This document shows, one piece after another, positions 45,456-58,096 of a stretch of 64,000 bases of DNA. The stretch's first letter is position 1, and every line of letters begins with the position of its first letter. The translations under genes were made by a program, and so were the position numbers. Origin of the DNA: Lytechinus pictus (Eukaryota > Echinodermata > Echinoidea > Temnopleuroida > Toxopneustidae). The notes below the pieces were generated by a model, which was not told the DNA's origin, ran no database searches, and saw only the letters and a list, made by a program, of their open reading frames with translations. Location of the stretch: the NCBI RefSeq assembly GCF_037042905.1, contig NC_087256.1:31336501-31400500 (forward strand), written 5' to 3'.

Positions 45456-45600
45456 GGGCCCTGTTTTGTAAAACTTGTTATAATAACAAATATTCAATAG
45501 CAGTTAAAAGCTACCGAAATAATTCAATTTGATTGGCTGATAGTAAACTTGTTATAGATATTGTGCATTGCTTTATGATAACAAGTCTCGATGAAACAGG
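45456..45600. mobile_element. Palindromic MITE (GGGCCCTGTTTTGTAAAACT)
   Basis: The left end has ACTTGTTATAATAAC; the right end has ATAACAAGTCTCGATGAAACAGG. The core again has TTTGATTGGCTGATAG. Confidence 0.7.
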
Positions 45601-45984
45601 AGCAAGTACTAATTCAGAATTAATGAAATGTATCAGTTATGATTAAATGAATATTTTTCATTCATTTTGGAAGATTCCTTTGATATTAATGAATAGTCTG
45701 TTTGATGGGCTATGGGAATATAAAAATGAAAATGTTGGATAAACGGGGGATATTGATGGAAAGTTTTGATCAGATTGAACTAATTAGTAGGCATTGCCAG
45801 TCCTCGGTACACTTCCTATCCATGCAAAGCCAAATGAAGTTATATGATTTTTAAAAATAATTTATTGAAAGCCATCTTGACTGGGTTGTATGATTAATGG
45901 TTGGGACCTGTTGCCTTGAAATGAAACAAACTTTCTATCGATGAAGAATTTTGCAGGAATTGAAACTTTGATAGAGATCTCAAT

Positions 45985-46275
45985 ATTGGCTGTGGTCATT
46001 TGTTCAGCAGTCTAACTCTGTGCTAAAATTTTGGGAAGCCAAAAATGTCGAATTTTGTTAACAATAACATTGTATGTTTGTTATGTTCATTGAGTTCTTT
46101 TGTCAATGCTTCATGTATAATGGGGAAGAAAGAAAATTCAGTTTTTATTCCCCGAGAGTTATGAATGATCTGATTGATAGATGAGCTGATATATCATACC
46201 TATACTGTTAGAAATTTGTGTCACAATTGGCCATCCATAGTTAAACCACAATGTTAGACCAGAGTTTCAATCTAT
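45985..46275. mobile_element. Decayed relative of the 39152 MITE
   Basis: GTCTAACTCTGTGCTAAAAT, TTGGGAAGCCAAAAATGTCG and GTGTCACAATTGGCCATCCA match the 39152 copy; the termini are lost. Confidence 0.6.
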
Positions 46276-47334
46276 CCAGAGCTGTGGTGAATTTACCATC
46301 TGTGGTGAATTATATAGGACAAGACCATCTTTATATTAGTGTGAATATTTATTGTATGTAAATATAAACTTTGAATATACTCCTGACTGACTCATAATGT
46401 GTATAAACGTATAAAGCTGAACTCGTGTGTAAGTATTAACATGTGCAGTTACAAGAAAGTGTATACCCATGTAATATTAACTCGTTGAATATGAATGTAT
46501 TGAAAATTATGATTATATCAGAAGGAATATTACAATGAAAAGGACATGATCAGAGTGGCGATAAAAATGATGCCAAATATCTTCCGCACATTTGCCAAAG
46601 ATGATTTTCTATATGATAAAATATACTTTGATTAATAAAATGATTGTTTTATTAAAGCCACACTTGTCTTGTTTCTTAATTTTCTTTACAGTTGAAATTG
46701 ATTTGACTTTTTTTAAATACTTTTCTTTGAGTGTGATAGGAATAGGGATAGAGACAGAGAATGATCCAGGAAAATGATAGTGGGAAAGAGGAGAGAGAAA
46801 GATAGAGAGATGGAAAAAGAGAGTATGAGGGGCTTGAATATAAAAAGTGACTGACAACCTTTAATATCTTATTTACCCGGGGGGGGGGGGATACGCTTCA
46901 TGAATATTTTCTGAGGACCTTGCCTAACACAAAAACCTCGATGATACGCATGCCTAGCTAATTTCATGTTCATCCCCTATTTTAGTGGTGAATCTTTCAC
47001 TCTGTAAAGGGATGGTAGTTTGACAGAGTGTATCATGAGTAAATAAAAATGGAATATAAAGTGAAATATTTCATGATCACGAATTTGTAGTTACTTGAGT
47101 CACTCAAAAATTATCCTCTGCTTATTATTGTCACTAAAACAAAGTACTCTCGGTGGCATTGTCACATTGTGGTCTGACAGTCGCCAGATCTGTGCTTGGT
47201 TGTGCGCTGGTAAACGCAAATTTCCGACTGTTTCCATGGTAATTGACAGATAATGACAGCTTTCATGACATTGTCTTTGGAGGGGCCAAGATTGACAACA
47301 GAACGGAAGGGGATTTTTTTTTAAAATAAATCAT
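46276..47334. other. AT-rich DNA, nothing recognised
   Basis: No gene seen; a G-run near 46880 and a GA-rich patch near 46790-46825 only. Confidence 0.5.
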
Positions 47335-47520
47335 ATAAGGTGATGATGATTATCCACAGCATTTATATTGCGCCATATTTCTGTTAAATAAAATCCAATT
47401 AAGCTAATTATTGCACATCTGCTGAAATAAGTGAGTTTTGAGAGATGATTTGCAGAGTTCAATGCTGTCAATTTCACGGAGTGAAGAAGGGAGGGAGTTC
47501 CAGAGGCATGGAGCAATAGA
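47335..47520 (-). mobile_element. Retroposon 3' fragment
   Basis: On the minus strand it carries TTTAACAGAAATATGGCGCA and ATATAAATGCTGTGGATAAT, then (ATC)n, matching 33475-33632. Confidence 0.6.
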
Positions 47521-47636
47521 TGAAAAGGATATAGGATATGTTAAAGATATAATCTTGTATATATTTTAGAAAGTTTTTTTTTTCAATGGTGATAGACAAT
47601 TCTTTTTTTTTTTTTTACTTTTTTTTTTGGGGGGGA

Positions 47637-48205
47637 AGGACAAGTTAATCCCCCTTAAAATGTTGATTTGAATAAAGAAGAGAAAAATCAAACTAGCATA
47701 ACACTGAAAATTTCATCCAAATCGGATGTAAAATGAGAAAGTTATGACATTTTTAAGTTTCGCTTTATTTCACCAAATAGTTAATGAACAATCCAGTCGG
47801 TATGCAAATGAGGGGACTGATGACATATCTCACTCACTTTTTCTTTTGTATTCTATTATATGAAATATTCTGATTTTCTCCTCATTGTCATGTGAAACAA
47901 AGTTTTATTTCTCCCTGAACATGTGGAGTTACCATCGTTTAACATTTTATGGTTCAGTCAAGTTGGTCCTTATTGCCAAATCTGGGGGAAAAAATAAAAT
48001 ATTGTATAATTCAAACAATAAAAAAACAAAAGAAATAGTGAGTGAGGGATATCATCGATTCTCGCATTTGCATGTGACTAAATTGTGCACATAACTATTT
48101 TGTGAAAAATAAGCGAAACTTTAGAATTGTATAACTTTCTTATTTTGTCTGATTTTGTCTGTCTAATTTTCTCTATATTGATTCAAATCAACATTTTTCT
48201 TGAAA
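47637..48205. mobile_element. Octamer/CRE-type foldback MITE, copy 1 (ends decayed)
   Basis: Internal words match the copies at 50279 and 55285: ATGTTGATTTGAATAAA, ACTGAAAATTTCATCCAAAT, TATGCAAATGAGG, AACATGTGGAGTTA. The termini have diverged. Confidence 0.75.
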
Positions 48206-48452
48206 TATATACCAAATAGTTTCTGCTATTTTGACATGCAGATGGCGCTCTTTGATTTAAATGGTATTGTCGACATTGAGAAACGTTTTTAGCGTTCGCC
48301 AGAATCCCTTCCAAATAAAGTGAAATTGAGATAAAGACAAACACAACAAAACAAGGCAAATTTGATATGTTTTTTGCATCAAATCTGGCACGACCTTTTA
48401 AAAGAAAAATCAAGCGGCAGGCTTACAGCCCGAGAAAGTTTATTTTAGGGGG

Positions 48453-48476
48453 GGTGGTATCGTAAACGATACCACC
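48453..48476. other. Perfect 11-bp-stem hairpin
   Basis: GGTGGTATCGT, AA, ACGATACCACC. Preceded by a G-run; no transcript context. Confidence 0.8.
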
Positions 48477-48504
48477 ATTAAGATTAGTTTGTAAAACTTT
48501 GTAT

Positions 48505-48665
48505 ATATTTGTAATAAATATGTAAGGATGATATAACTCATTCAATAATTTCTCACCAATATAAAATAATTTGATTAAATATGAGCATTGGGATTCGATG
48601 GTATGGAGAAGACTAGAGGATCATGTCACCGACGAAAGTGGGCGCTAGTGAATCTACCAAATTCT
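48505..48665. repeat. Dispersed repeat, copy A of a local duplication
   Basis: AATTTCTCACCAA, TATGAGCATT, AATTCGAT-like and AAATTCTCCTTCG words occur in the same order as at 49560-49850. Confidence 0.65.
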
Positions 48666-48966
48666 CCTTCGTGTGGATAAAATAGCAATGCTGGTCATTA
48701 ACATGATTGTGTTTTCCACATTTATTGTGACATTTCGAAATAATATATTAATTTTATCACCCTGAGGTTTAACCATTGCTACTCAACAGCAATGATGTCC
48801 TCAGGTACAAAAGGTTGCAGCCTAGAACAATTTTTTTTATATACTACGATTTTAAATGATTATTTTTTCTCCTTCAGAAGAATGAAATACTCAACTAATG
48901 CATGCTCAATTGATTTTATGTAGAGCATACAAAATGTGAAAATCTAGGTGAATTTTGAATAGATCT

Positions 48967-49285
48967 ATAATAATAATAATAATAATAAACAGTTCTTGTA
49001 TAGCGCATATCACGATTATGAATAATGTCTCAATGCGCATCTAAAGGACTTGGATATTATTACCCCAGCTGTAGCTTGGCAGCCGTAATTACTAAGATTA
49101 CGGCGCACACGCATTTCAAGGAGTAAATTCCTGCCAGGTACCCATTCACCTCACCTGGGTTGAGTGCAGCACAATGTGGATAAATTTCTTGCCGAAGGAA
49201 ATTACGCCATGGCTGGGATTCGAACCCACAACCCTCTGTTTCAAAGTCCGGAGACTAATCCACTGGGCCACAACGCTCCACACAC
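48967..49285 (-). mobile_element. Near full-length tRNA-derived SINE
   Basis: On the minus strand the tRNA-like head is at about 49150-49285 (B-box GGGTTCGAATCCC), then ACCCAGGTGAGGTGAATGGG, a middle with CTGGGGTAATAATATCC, and an (ATT)n tail at 48967-48990. Confidence 0.85.
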
Positions 49286-49559
49286 TATAAATCATACATT
49301 TCTTTTTTTTTTTTTTAGGGGATATATAGGCCTATGTTGTGAAACTAATAACTGAAAGTTCAAATCGTTCGTGTTTGATGGGTCATGATATGTATTTAAG
49401 AAATCTGATTAAAAAGATTTCGGAACGAGAAAAAAATCTTAAATAATCATATTGACGGATGAAGGGTTGATTTGCCGACCTTTCTACTATTCTTTCGTAC
49501 AGTATGTCCATTATTCAATATGGGGAAGGCATGTCTCTGCGGTTTTTCTCAGATAAATA

Positions 49560-49860
49560 AATATACAAGAATGATATAGACTTCTTGATCAATTTCTCAC
49601 CAACTGACCAATGTAACAATAATATGATTTTAACAATGTATGAGCATTTGAATTCGATATCACGGAGCGGGTCACGGAGTGGCGTGTGTGTGTGTGTGTG
49701 TGTATTTGAGTTTTGTCAGACGTGTATCAATCAGATATGATTATTTACGTCTGGGACCGACCTTTAACGTCACCATCCGAAAGACGTGCGTAGAGGATCA
49801 ATCATTGACGGAAGAGGGCGCTAATAATGAATCTGCAAAATTCTCCTTCGAGGGGATATC
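49560..49860. repeat. Dispersed repeat, copy B, interrupted by (GT)n and the 34681 repeat
   Basis: Same word order as copy A, but between GTCACGGAGT and AGAGGATCAATCATTGACGG lie a (GT)n microsatellite (49684-49703) and the GATTATTTACGTCTGGGACC segment. Confidence 0.65.
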
Positions 49861-50278
49861 AACGGAGAAAAATGTTTAAATTTGCCTGCAGTTCCCATGC
49901 ACTTTCTAAATGAATGAGATCATGGTGAGGGGGGGGGGTAATTGAGAATAAGATATCCATAAACTGGCCTCCTCCCATGTCCCTAAAGTTCCTCCTCCTT
50001 TCTTTCTTTATTTTCTTCGTCTTTTTGTGCAATCCCTCACATTCCTCTTTGTATTCTACTTCTCTATCTTCCCATCATCTTCATGCCTTCCTTTTTTCTA
50101 ACCCAAGACCACATTATCTCCACTCCATAATAAGTACCAAACTTGGTTTTTGTGTATATTGTCTAAAATGTACAGGCACGTCGAGTTTTATCTGCACATT
50201 TTAGTCACAATATAATAGACCCCGTCAGGCAGAGGTGTATACTGTCCGCACATTTTGGTTTCTTTTCTCTTTTTTTAG

Positions 50279-50886
50279 AGGTCAAGTCCACCCCAGAAAA
50301 ATGTTGATTTAAATAAAAAGAGAAAAATCAAATTTAGCATAACGCTGAAAAAAATCATCAAAATCGGATGTAAAATAAGAAAGTCATTACATTTTACAGT
50401 TTCACTTATTTTTCACAAAACAGTGAAATGCACAATCCAGTGACATGCAAATGAGACAGTCGATGATGTCCTTCACTCACTATATCTTTTGTTTTTATTG
50501 TTTGAATCATACAATATTTCATTTTTTTATAGATTTGACAATAAGGACCGACTTTACTGAACCATATAGTATCAAACAATGCTAATTCCACATGTTCAGG
50601 GAGTAATTAATTGTTGTTTCACTTGACAATGAAGAGAAAATTAGAATATGCCATATTTCATATAATAAAATACAAAAGAAATAGTGAGTGGATGACGTTA
50701 TCAAGTCTCCTATTTTGCATACCGACTAGGATGTGCATAGGCCTATAACTGTTTTGTGAAATTAAGTACAACTTTAAAATGTCATAACTCTCTTATTTTA
50801 CATCCGATTTTGATGAAATTTTCAGTGTTGTGCTTGTTGGATTTTCTCTTATTCAAATCAATGTTTTGTTGGGGTGGACTTGACCT
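50279..50886. mobile_element. Octamer/CRE-type foldback MITE, copy 2
   Basis: AGGTCAAGTCCACCCC at the left and GGGGTGGACTTGACCT at the right; TTAA on the right (50887-50890) and TTAG on the left. Near-complete palindromic arms, with ATGCAAAT at 50445-50452. Confidence 0.88.
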
Positions 50887-51468
50887 TTAACTGTGCAGCT
50901 ACTAAAATGTCTCCCCTCTTTATTGTGTAATTTCGTTAGGGTAGCACGGGGAGACTGGGGCACCCTCCTCCGATTTTCGAAGTCTTGAAGACAATAGAAA
51001 GAAAAGAGTAGGAAGAAAATGTAAGAGAGAATCAAGTGAAAAAGAGACTAAAAAAGTCTGGGTCATGGAATTCTGTATTAGCGCTGTGACGCTGCCTTTA
51101 GGTCACCGGCTTCCATATAGAAGTACCTTGGACCATACCCTCTGCTAAAAGACTAGGGGGTGCTAAATTGCTGGCCCGCAAAGTTGCTTCCTTATCTTTC
51201 AGTACCCCATGTCATTTAAAAAAAATCAATAAGAACGTCATACCAACTGATGAACGTCATTGGTAACCAGAACAATGAAACGATCCCGGGAACGATCCCC
51301 TTTTGTCACCATTTCCTTGACAGCTACCCCCCCCCCCCCCCCTCCATCGTTTTTGCTTTACCGATTCGCATCCCTGTCAAAAATAAATATCTCAGGAATC
51401 CCTTCCAATCAAAATTCTGTCAATGACCTCGACACTGAAGAGGCCACGATCTATTGCCCTTTTAGTAT

Positions 51469-53606
51469 CAGTGGCGTAGACAGGTTCGTACACCTGGGGG
51501 GGATGAGTGGGCTGCCAACGCTAGTGAGGGCGCGAAGCGGCCGAGCGAGGGAGCGAAGCGACCGAGCGGGGGGAGGGTGTGGGAGGGGGGTGTCCCCCCT
51601 CCCACGGTAGGGAGCTTTTGCAATTTTGAACTTGAAATCGTGCAATCTGATGCATACTTAATGAGGTAAAATAACACACACAAGCGCGCACGCACACACA
51701 CACACGGGTGCGCGCACCACACACATACTACGCCTTGAATGGACAGACATACATCGACAAGATCTACACACCGTGGCATACGAATACAGAATGGACTGAC
51801 ACATAGTATTGCATATTGAACCACACTACGTATTTATTTATCTCTGTGAATTTTGCTGTTACACCTCTTCAGAAAAAAACCAATGTCAACTGTGTACACG
51901 CAGGTATAGTCTTTGTTGTCTTGATATGGGTATGTGGTTATGAATGAAAACAGCCTCTGTGGCCATTTGTGAATAGAACACATAAACAACAAACAAATAA
52001 CAATATGTCTGTTCATTATAAAGCATAATGAATACGTACATACTATGCTTTTTTTTACCTCAAAGAAACAGGCATAGTATCCATAGATGGATATTGGCTG
52101 GCGGCTCATTAACATACAGATACAAAAAACATAAACAGTATCACTATGATCCATGGAGTAACAATACTGCTCTGTAAGTTTGTGAAGAAATCGGAACCAT
52201 AACGGCATTGCATCGTTTCAAATTAGGGCATTATTTATACTTCTATTTGATCTCAGTCTTATAATAGTAATAATAATAATAATAATAATAATACTACTAC
52301 TACTACTACTACTAATAATAATAATAATAATACAAATAAAAAATAATACTAATACAAATAATAATGCTAATACTAATAGGTTCCTTTTATCTCGCATTTC
52401 AAGACAGGGTAAATTCACACTGCGCTTTGCATGAAACAAACTTCTTTAAACATTTCAAACTTATGTCTTCATGCATCAATCAACATACTTTAAATGAATA
52501 CAAAACAAAGTGCATCTTAAATAAAACAAAAATAAATAAATAGTTAACAATACAGAAAAGATGTAGCTGCTGCAAGCTTAACAACAAACTAATGTATACC
52601 AGTCAGTCCTGATATCAGTATTAGTGTAACAATAGTCATATATAGTGGGAGCATGAAGTTGAACAATTCATGATTATACATAATTATATATGTTTGTTTG
52701 AATAATACTTGTTATAAAGATAGTAGTATGGTACTCTCTGTCACGAATTATTATGTATACTGTTGTATCACATTCATTTTCTATTCTGTTTTAGATTGCG
52801 CTGATGCATTTTGCACACAATGTATAATGCCTATAACACGAGTGGGCCAGACCACACATGTATTTCAATAAAAACCGACTTGAGAAAATAACGTGTATAT
52901 AAATATATAAATAAATAAATAAATAAATGCATATAATGTATATATATATGTATAAATATCATATACCTGTAATATAATCTGATATAAACTAATAAATAAA
53001 TAAATAAATATAATACATATCATATATGAGAAGGTATTGCTAGTACTCGGTTCGTGCCTGAAAAGTAGTCTCGATGAAAAGAAAAAAGTTGTTGCTTCAT
53101 TCCCATACCAAAAACAGCTTGATTACCAGTTGCTAATCAGATAATAGAGACATGCGGTAAGTTGGTAAACTTACTTAAGGAGCATTCATGGCTCAACAAA
53201 CAAACATATCGGTCTCTTAGTCAGTTTTACTTTTGTAGTCTTGCAAATTTGTGTCTTAGAAACCAAATATCTTGCGCCTCTTTTCGTTCCTGCCCAGTAA
53301 ATACTTGTAAGATTTTCTTTTTTTTACCGTCTGAATAGGCTTTCACCGTGTGAATGCGGCTAATAACAATAAACACAATTACAATAATGATGAGGATTAT
53401 TATTATCATCATCATAATTATTATTATTATTAATATTATAATTGTTATCATTATTATTATTATTACTATTATCATCATTATGACTTATTGAGTAACCAAA
53501 TATCATTCCCCAAAACCTGGGGGGGATGATTGTACATGCCATCCCCCCCACCTTGTGAGGTGGGGGGGATGCATCCCCCTCATCCCCCCCGTTGTCTACG
53601 CCCCTG
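51469..53606. mobile_element. 2.1-kb non-autonomous hAT element with 8-bp target duplication
   Basis: Starts CAGTGGCGTAGACAGG and ends TTGTCTACGCCCCTG, with TTTAGTAT on both sides (51461-51468 and 53607-53614). The left subterminal region has GGGCGCGAAGCGGCCGAGCG then GGAGCGAAGCGACC. The interior is AT- and microsatellite-rich and has no transposase frame. Confidence 0.9.
52260..52380. repeat. (TAA)n/(TAC)n microsatellite inside the hAT element
   Basis: TAATAATAA, TACTACTAC and again TAATAATAA tracts; a second (ATT/ATC)n tract lies at 53390-53480 and (AAAT)n near 52905-52930 and 52990-53010. Confidence 0.85.
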
Positions 53607-53691
53607 TTTAGTATCATATTATGAATTGAGAAATCTTGCAGATGACACAGGGCAATGGTAGCTCAGATTTCACCGAGTAAAGTTAAAGCAT

Positions 53692-53955
53692 CATTGGCGT
53701 ACAGATAGGGGCGGGGGCTAGGAGAAGCTTGCCCCCCCCCCCTCACAAAAAAAATCACAACAAAAAAAAATCAAAGAGAAAAGGAAAGAGAGATGGGTGA
53801 AATATGATATTATTTTCTGAATATTGTGCCAAAATATATCACAAAATATGATTTCTGTACTGTCGAAAAATTTTTACTGGCTGGCAACATTTTATTGATT
53901 TTGCCCGATACGCAATATCTGGCCCCCTCAAAAATTTTGACTCATTACGCCACTA
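53692..53955. mobile_element. 264-bp hAT MITE with 8-bp target duplication
   Basis: Starts CATTGGCGTACAGATAGG and ends CATTACGCCACTA, flanked by TAAAGCAT (53684-53691 and 53956-53963). Confidence 0.85.
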
Positions 53956-54365
53956 TAAAGCATGGCACTGTGTAGAGCCACATCATGCCATGAGCGTGTT
54001 GACTTAGAACAAGAAAAATCATATAAGATCTTTCTGCTTACAGTCATACCATTAAAAAATAAATATATTCTGCGAAACAATAATTCCTTTTCCGATAATA
54101 CCGTTTCGAAAATTGATGCTTGATAAACTGATTCAGATTGCAAGGAATAGTGACTGTATGGGGAAAACATTTAAGAGGGCCAATACTTTGTATAATTTTG
54201 AACCCTGCTAAATTGCCACGGGGGGGGGGGGGGGCGACCGCCCCGTATGTTTTGGTTTTTTCAAGTAGTAAGTGGGAAAATAAGGGGAAGAAAATATAAG
54301 AGGGAGAAAGAGAAATAAGGAAGAGAAGTATAAAATAATGGGAGGTCTGTGCCTGTAACAGTCAT

Positions 54366-54800
54366 TAAAGGAGAAGTTCACCCAGAGAAAAATGTTTATT
54401 GCAAAAATAGCAACAATAAAAGATGTTGAAGGTTTGAGGAAAATCCATCAAAATTAAGATTCAATAATTTTGATTTGATTTTTTTTATTTGTGACGTCAT
54501 GCAAGCAGCTTACCCTTGTATCGTGTATGGAAAAAAAAATCAATGAATGTCAGTTTCTCAACAAAAAAAAAAGAAATGGATGCATTTTACATTACAAAAC
54601 ATGGATTTTCTTCAAACCTTCACAAATATTTTTTTAATCCTTTGTTTACTGGTATTTTACCATTTTCAATAACTGATTTTCCGGGTAATATTGAAAACAA
54701 AGGTTGTACGTAACATATTTTAAGGTCAATCCACGGATGTAAAATAACAGAGTATGTCACTTTCGCTTATTTTGCACAAAACAGGATATGAGGGGAGCCG
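54366..54800. mobile_element. Fragments of two TTAA-type elements
   Basis: AGGAGAAGTTCACCCAGAGA after TTAA at the left has no matching right end. From about 54721 a second fragment (CCACGGATGTAAAATAACAG, TTTTGCACAAAACAGG) belongs to the octamer/CRE-type family. Confidence 0.5.
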
Positions 54801-55284
54801 ATGACATTACACGCTTACTTGAAAAAAGAAATTTCATTCATATTTTGAAATAGAAATATATATATATTTCATACCTTTTTTATTCCAATATTGTTCACGC
54901 TGTCTTGATTTCGCATGGTAGATGGAAACCACCATTTTGATAACTTTGTGTGATGCGGTTGAAATTGTCTCTCTATAAAATTACATTATTTATGTTTCAG
55001 ATGATAGCAAAATAAACGAGTGTGAGGCAGATTTGCCTCATTCCATTTCTTGCCAACCAAGACACCATTTTGAACTTGAAAATCAAATAGATTTGTTAAT
55101 TTAGGTCTACTTTCGCTTTTGATCATCTTATTTTTTCACTGCAGCCATGGATCCTTTTTTCCCCTTCTCATTCAAAACTATATACCCATATCACTAAAAC
55201 TTAGTTTTGGTATTGAATTGGCCTTTCAGAAAGTTGATTTTCATTCTCATATACCATTATTACTTCATAAGAAAACATGTTTAA

Positions 55285-55880
55285 AGGTCAGGTCCGCCCC
55301 GGAAAATGTTGATTTGAATAAATGGAGAAAAATCAAACTAGCATAATGCTGGAGATTTCATCAAAATCAGATGTAAAATAGGAAAGTAATGACTTTTAAA
55401 GTTTTGCTTATTTTTTACAAAACAGTGATATGCACAATTTAGTGGCATGCAAATGAGACAGACTATGATGTCCTTCACTGTCCGTCACTTTTGTTTTTAA
55501 TTGTTTGAATTATACAATATTTCATTTTTTACATATTTGACAATAAGGATCAACTTGACTGAACAATATAGTATTAAACAATGCTAATTCCACATGTTCT
55601 GAGAGGAATCAATCGTTGTTTCAAATGACAATGAGGAGAAAATTAGAATATTTCATATAATAAAATATAAAAGAAATAATTAGTGGATGACGTCATCAGT
55701 CTACTCGTTTGCATACCGGCGAGGATGTGCATATATAACTATTTTGTGAAATTAAGCAACATTTTAAAATGTCATAACTTTCTTATTTTACATCCGATTT
55801 TGATGAAATTTTCAGTGTTACGCTTGTTGGATTTTTCTCTTTTTATTCAAGTCAACTTTTTGTAGGGGTAGACTTGTCTT
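55285..55880. mobile_element. Octamer/CRE-type foldback MITE, copy 3
   Basis: AGGTCAGGTCCGCCCC at the left and GGGGTAGACTTGTCTT at the right, with TTAA at 55281-55284 and 55881-55884. Contains ATGCAAAT (55447-55454) and TGACGTCA (55688-55695). Confidence 0.88.
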
Positions 55881-55884
55881 TTAA

Positions 55885-57650
55885 TATCATGTTCAGCGTG
55901 TACATTGTTCAGCATGTTCATAGTAAAGGTAAAGGATGCACTGTGTTAAATGGTCAAAAAGAATGGATGGCCTCTTAATTTAACTAGGTTGTATTGTCAT
56001 GCTCACCAACGTCAAAATCGTACATGAATGAATAAGATCATCAAAATAAGTATCATGAAAGTTTTTTTGTCATTTTTTAATGATGTCAAAACTAGGCTTA
56101 CTTTACATTGAATATTGAGTGCTCTCCAACCTCCCCGCAATTCCATTGAAAAAAGATAATCTAAATGATTTTGTCATCATGAAGACAATAAAACAAATTG
56201 TGATGAGACATGTCTCATTTCCTGTTGTATATAATTCATTATTCATACAAATATCTGTCTGAAGTAAAATAATGGACATCATTTAAGACATAAATCATCA
56301 TTTCCTGCAAAGGACAAGGTGAAGAATACAATGAGGAAATGCATGAATGGACATTTTCTGCAAATCATGGCAAGATAACTCATTCAAGTTAAGAGTAACA
56401 CTTGATATCAAGTGGTTTCATGGAAATACTTTTATAATACTTTTCAGAAATGTTTAATGTTCCTGCAACTGAATATTGCTATAAATCCTAATGATCAATC
56501 TTGTCAAACAGACATCGTCTACAAGAAGACTAAAAAAAAGGACATCATGCTTATCAAAATTAGAATTAAAACCTGCTCTATTATAATACACGTAAGTAGC
56601 AATATAATGGTTAACATGTCGTGCTATGATTTCAAATATCTAAATGTTAGATAACTGAGGTATATAAGAACTAAAATATGCATTGTACATAATATGATAC
56701 TTACAAAATTTGGCACTTTGCACATAATGCAGTCACAATGAACAATGTGGTTTACTAATACACTCTTTCTAAAGAATGTATATCCTATTTGCTACAATTG
56801 TTGACATGTATGAAATTATTGTATTCAAAGTAAACTAAGATGTAATAAAAAAAAAAAAATTCCAATGTATACAAATAAAAAAATATATCTAAAAGTGATA
56901 TATTCAAAAAGAGTACATTACAATAATGAATAACGAGTAAACAACAAAGAATTAATGAAATTATTTAAAATAGCAACAGATATATCAACCATCAAAGTAA
57001 TCATCAATTATCAAAGTAAGAATCATCAAACTAGCAAAGAATTGGAAGATTGATATCTCCATGGTTGGACTAAGAATAAAAGAAGGAAATACAGATCTAT
57101 ACTAAACTACTGATCATTCAATGAAGGTAACTGGAATGATTGATCATTATGGGTAAATGTAGTGGCAAGGTGGGGGGGGGGGGGGGTCAGCTAATAATAT
57201 ACAGCTCTATCTGACAAAATACAGACAAAGAAGCCAAAGGATGGACAAAATTTAGAGAGCATCCCTATATATTTTTATACAACAGTAGAAATAGGCAGAA
57301 TGATTACCATGGCATGCACCTATCAAAATGAACTGGTATTTTTTTTTACAATGATTTCAAGTAAATAAAGAATAAAATAAATAAATCTCTTTTCAAACAA
57401 ACACATGAACATTTAAGTAATTCCTCTTTCTTTAAATTGTACGTGAGCAGATAATAATTAATAATGATTACTTTATATCAAACTATACATTTGTAAATGG
57501 ATCAAAAGCATGAAATGGCATTTACTGTTTCATCAAAGTTATTTCACATAAGAATAATCCAAAAAATCTATATGGATGTTTGAAACAAATTCCCTTGTAA
57601 AATTGAAAATAGTAAAACCGAGGCAGTCCTTAGAGCACATTAACAAACAT
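55885..57650. other. AT-rich DNA, nothing recognised
   Basis: Poly-A near 56850 and a G-run near 57172; no gene or element seen. It ends near the presumed 3' end of the minus-strand gene. Confidence 0.5.
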
Positions 57651-57651
57651 G

Positions 57652-57657
57652 TTTATT
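57652..57657 (-). terminator. Polyadenylation signal for the 434-residue gene
   Basis: On the minus strand AATAAA lies about 440 nt after the stop codon and is followed by a TG-rich stretch (TGTTTGTTAATGTGCTCT), the usual layout of a cleavage site. Confidence 0.5.
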
Positions 57658-58096
57658 AATACACCAATACCCAATAATCATCATGCCACATCGAAACAAT
57701 TTGCATTTATGATAACAATAATGATAGTGATTGTGAAAATGATAATACTAATAATATTATAATAATGTTCAATCACAACAAAAAAATAATAAAATAAATT
57801 ATAACAATAGCAACAAAAGGTCTAAGACCATGTACATGAAATTGAGAAGAAATTGCAATAGCAGGTGTACTACATCACAGCAAACACCCTGTGTAATTAA
57901 AGTCCTGAGATGCATGTTAAATGCACAGAAATTTTCATCTACTAAGTACTGCATAGTGGGCTTAACTTATTAAAATTGTGAAATTTGGGGAACACATTTT
58001 CTATCAGGGACAAAAAAATAGCGCTTTAACTGAGAAGGTTAGCCCAAAGCCCAAACAAATTTGGTTGGAAACCCCAATGTAATGCCAAGAAGTTGC

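Noticed and set aside
49150..49285. Functional tRNA gene
   Set aside because: The tRNA-like head is followed by the conserved SINE body and an (ATT)n tail, and it recurs at 31560 and 37745, so it is a retroposon.
52260..53480. CRISPR-like or regulatory array
   Set aside because: Plain tri- and tetranucleotide microsatellites inside a hAT element; no spacers, and the genome is eukaryotic.
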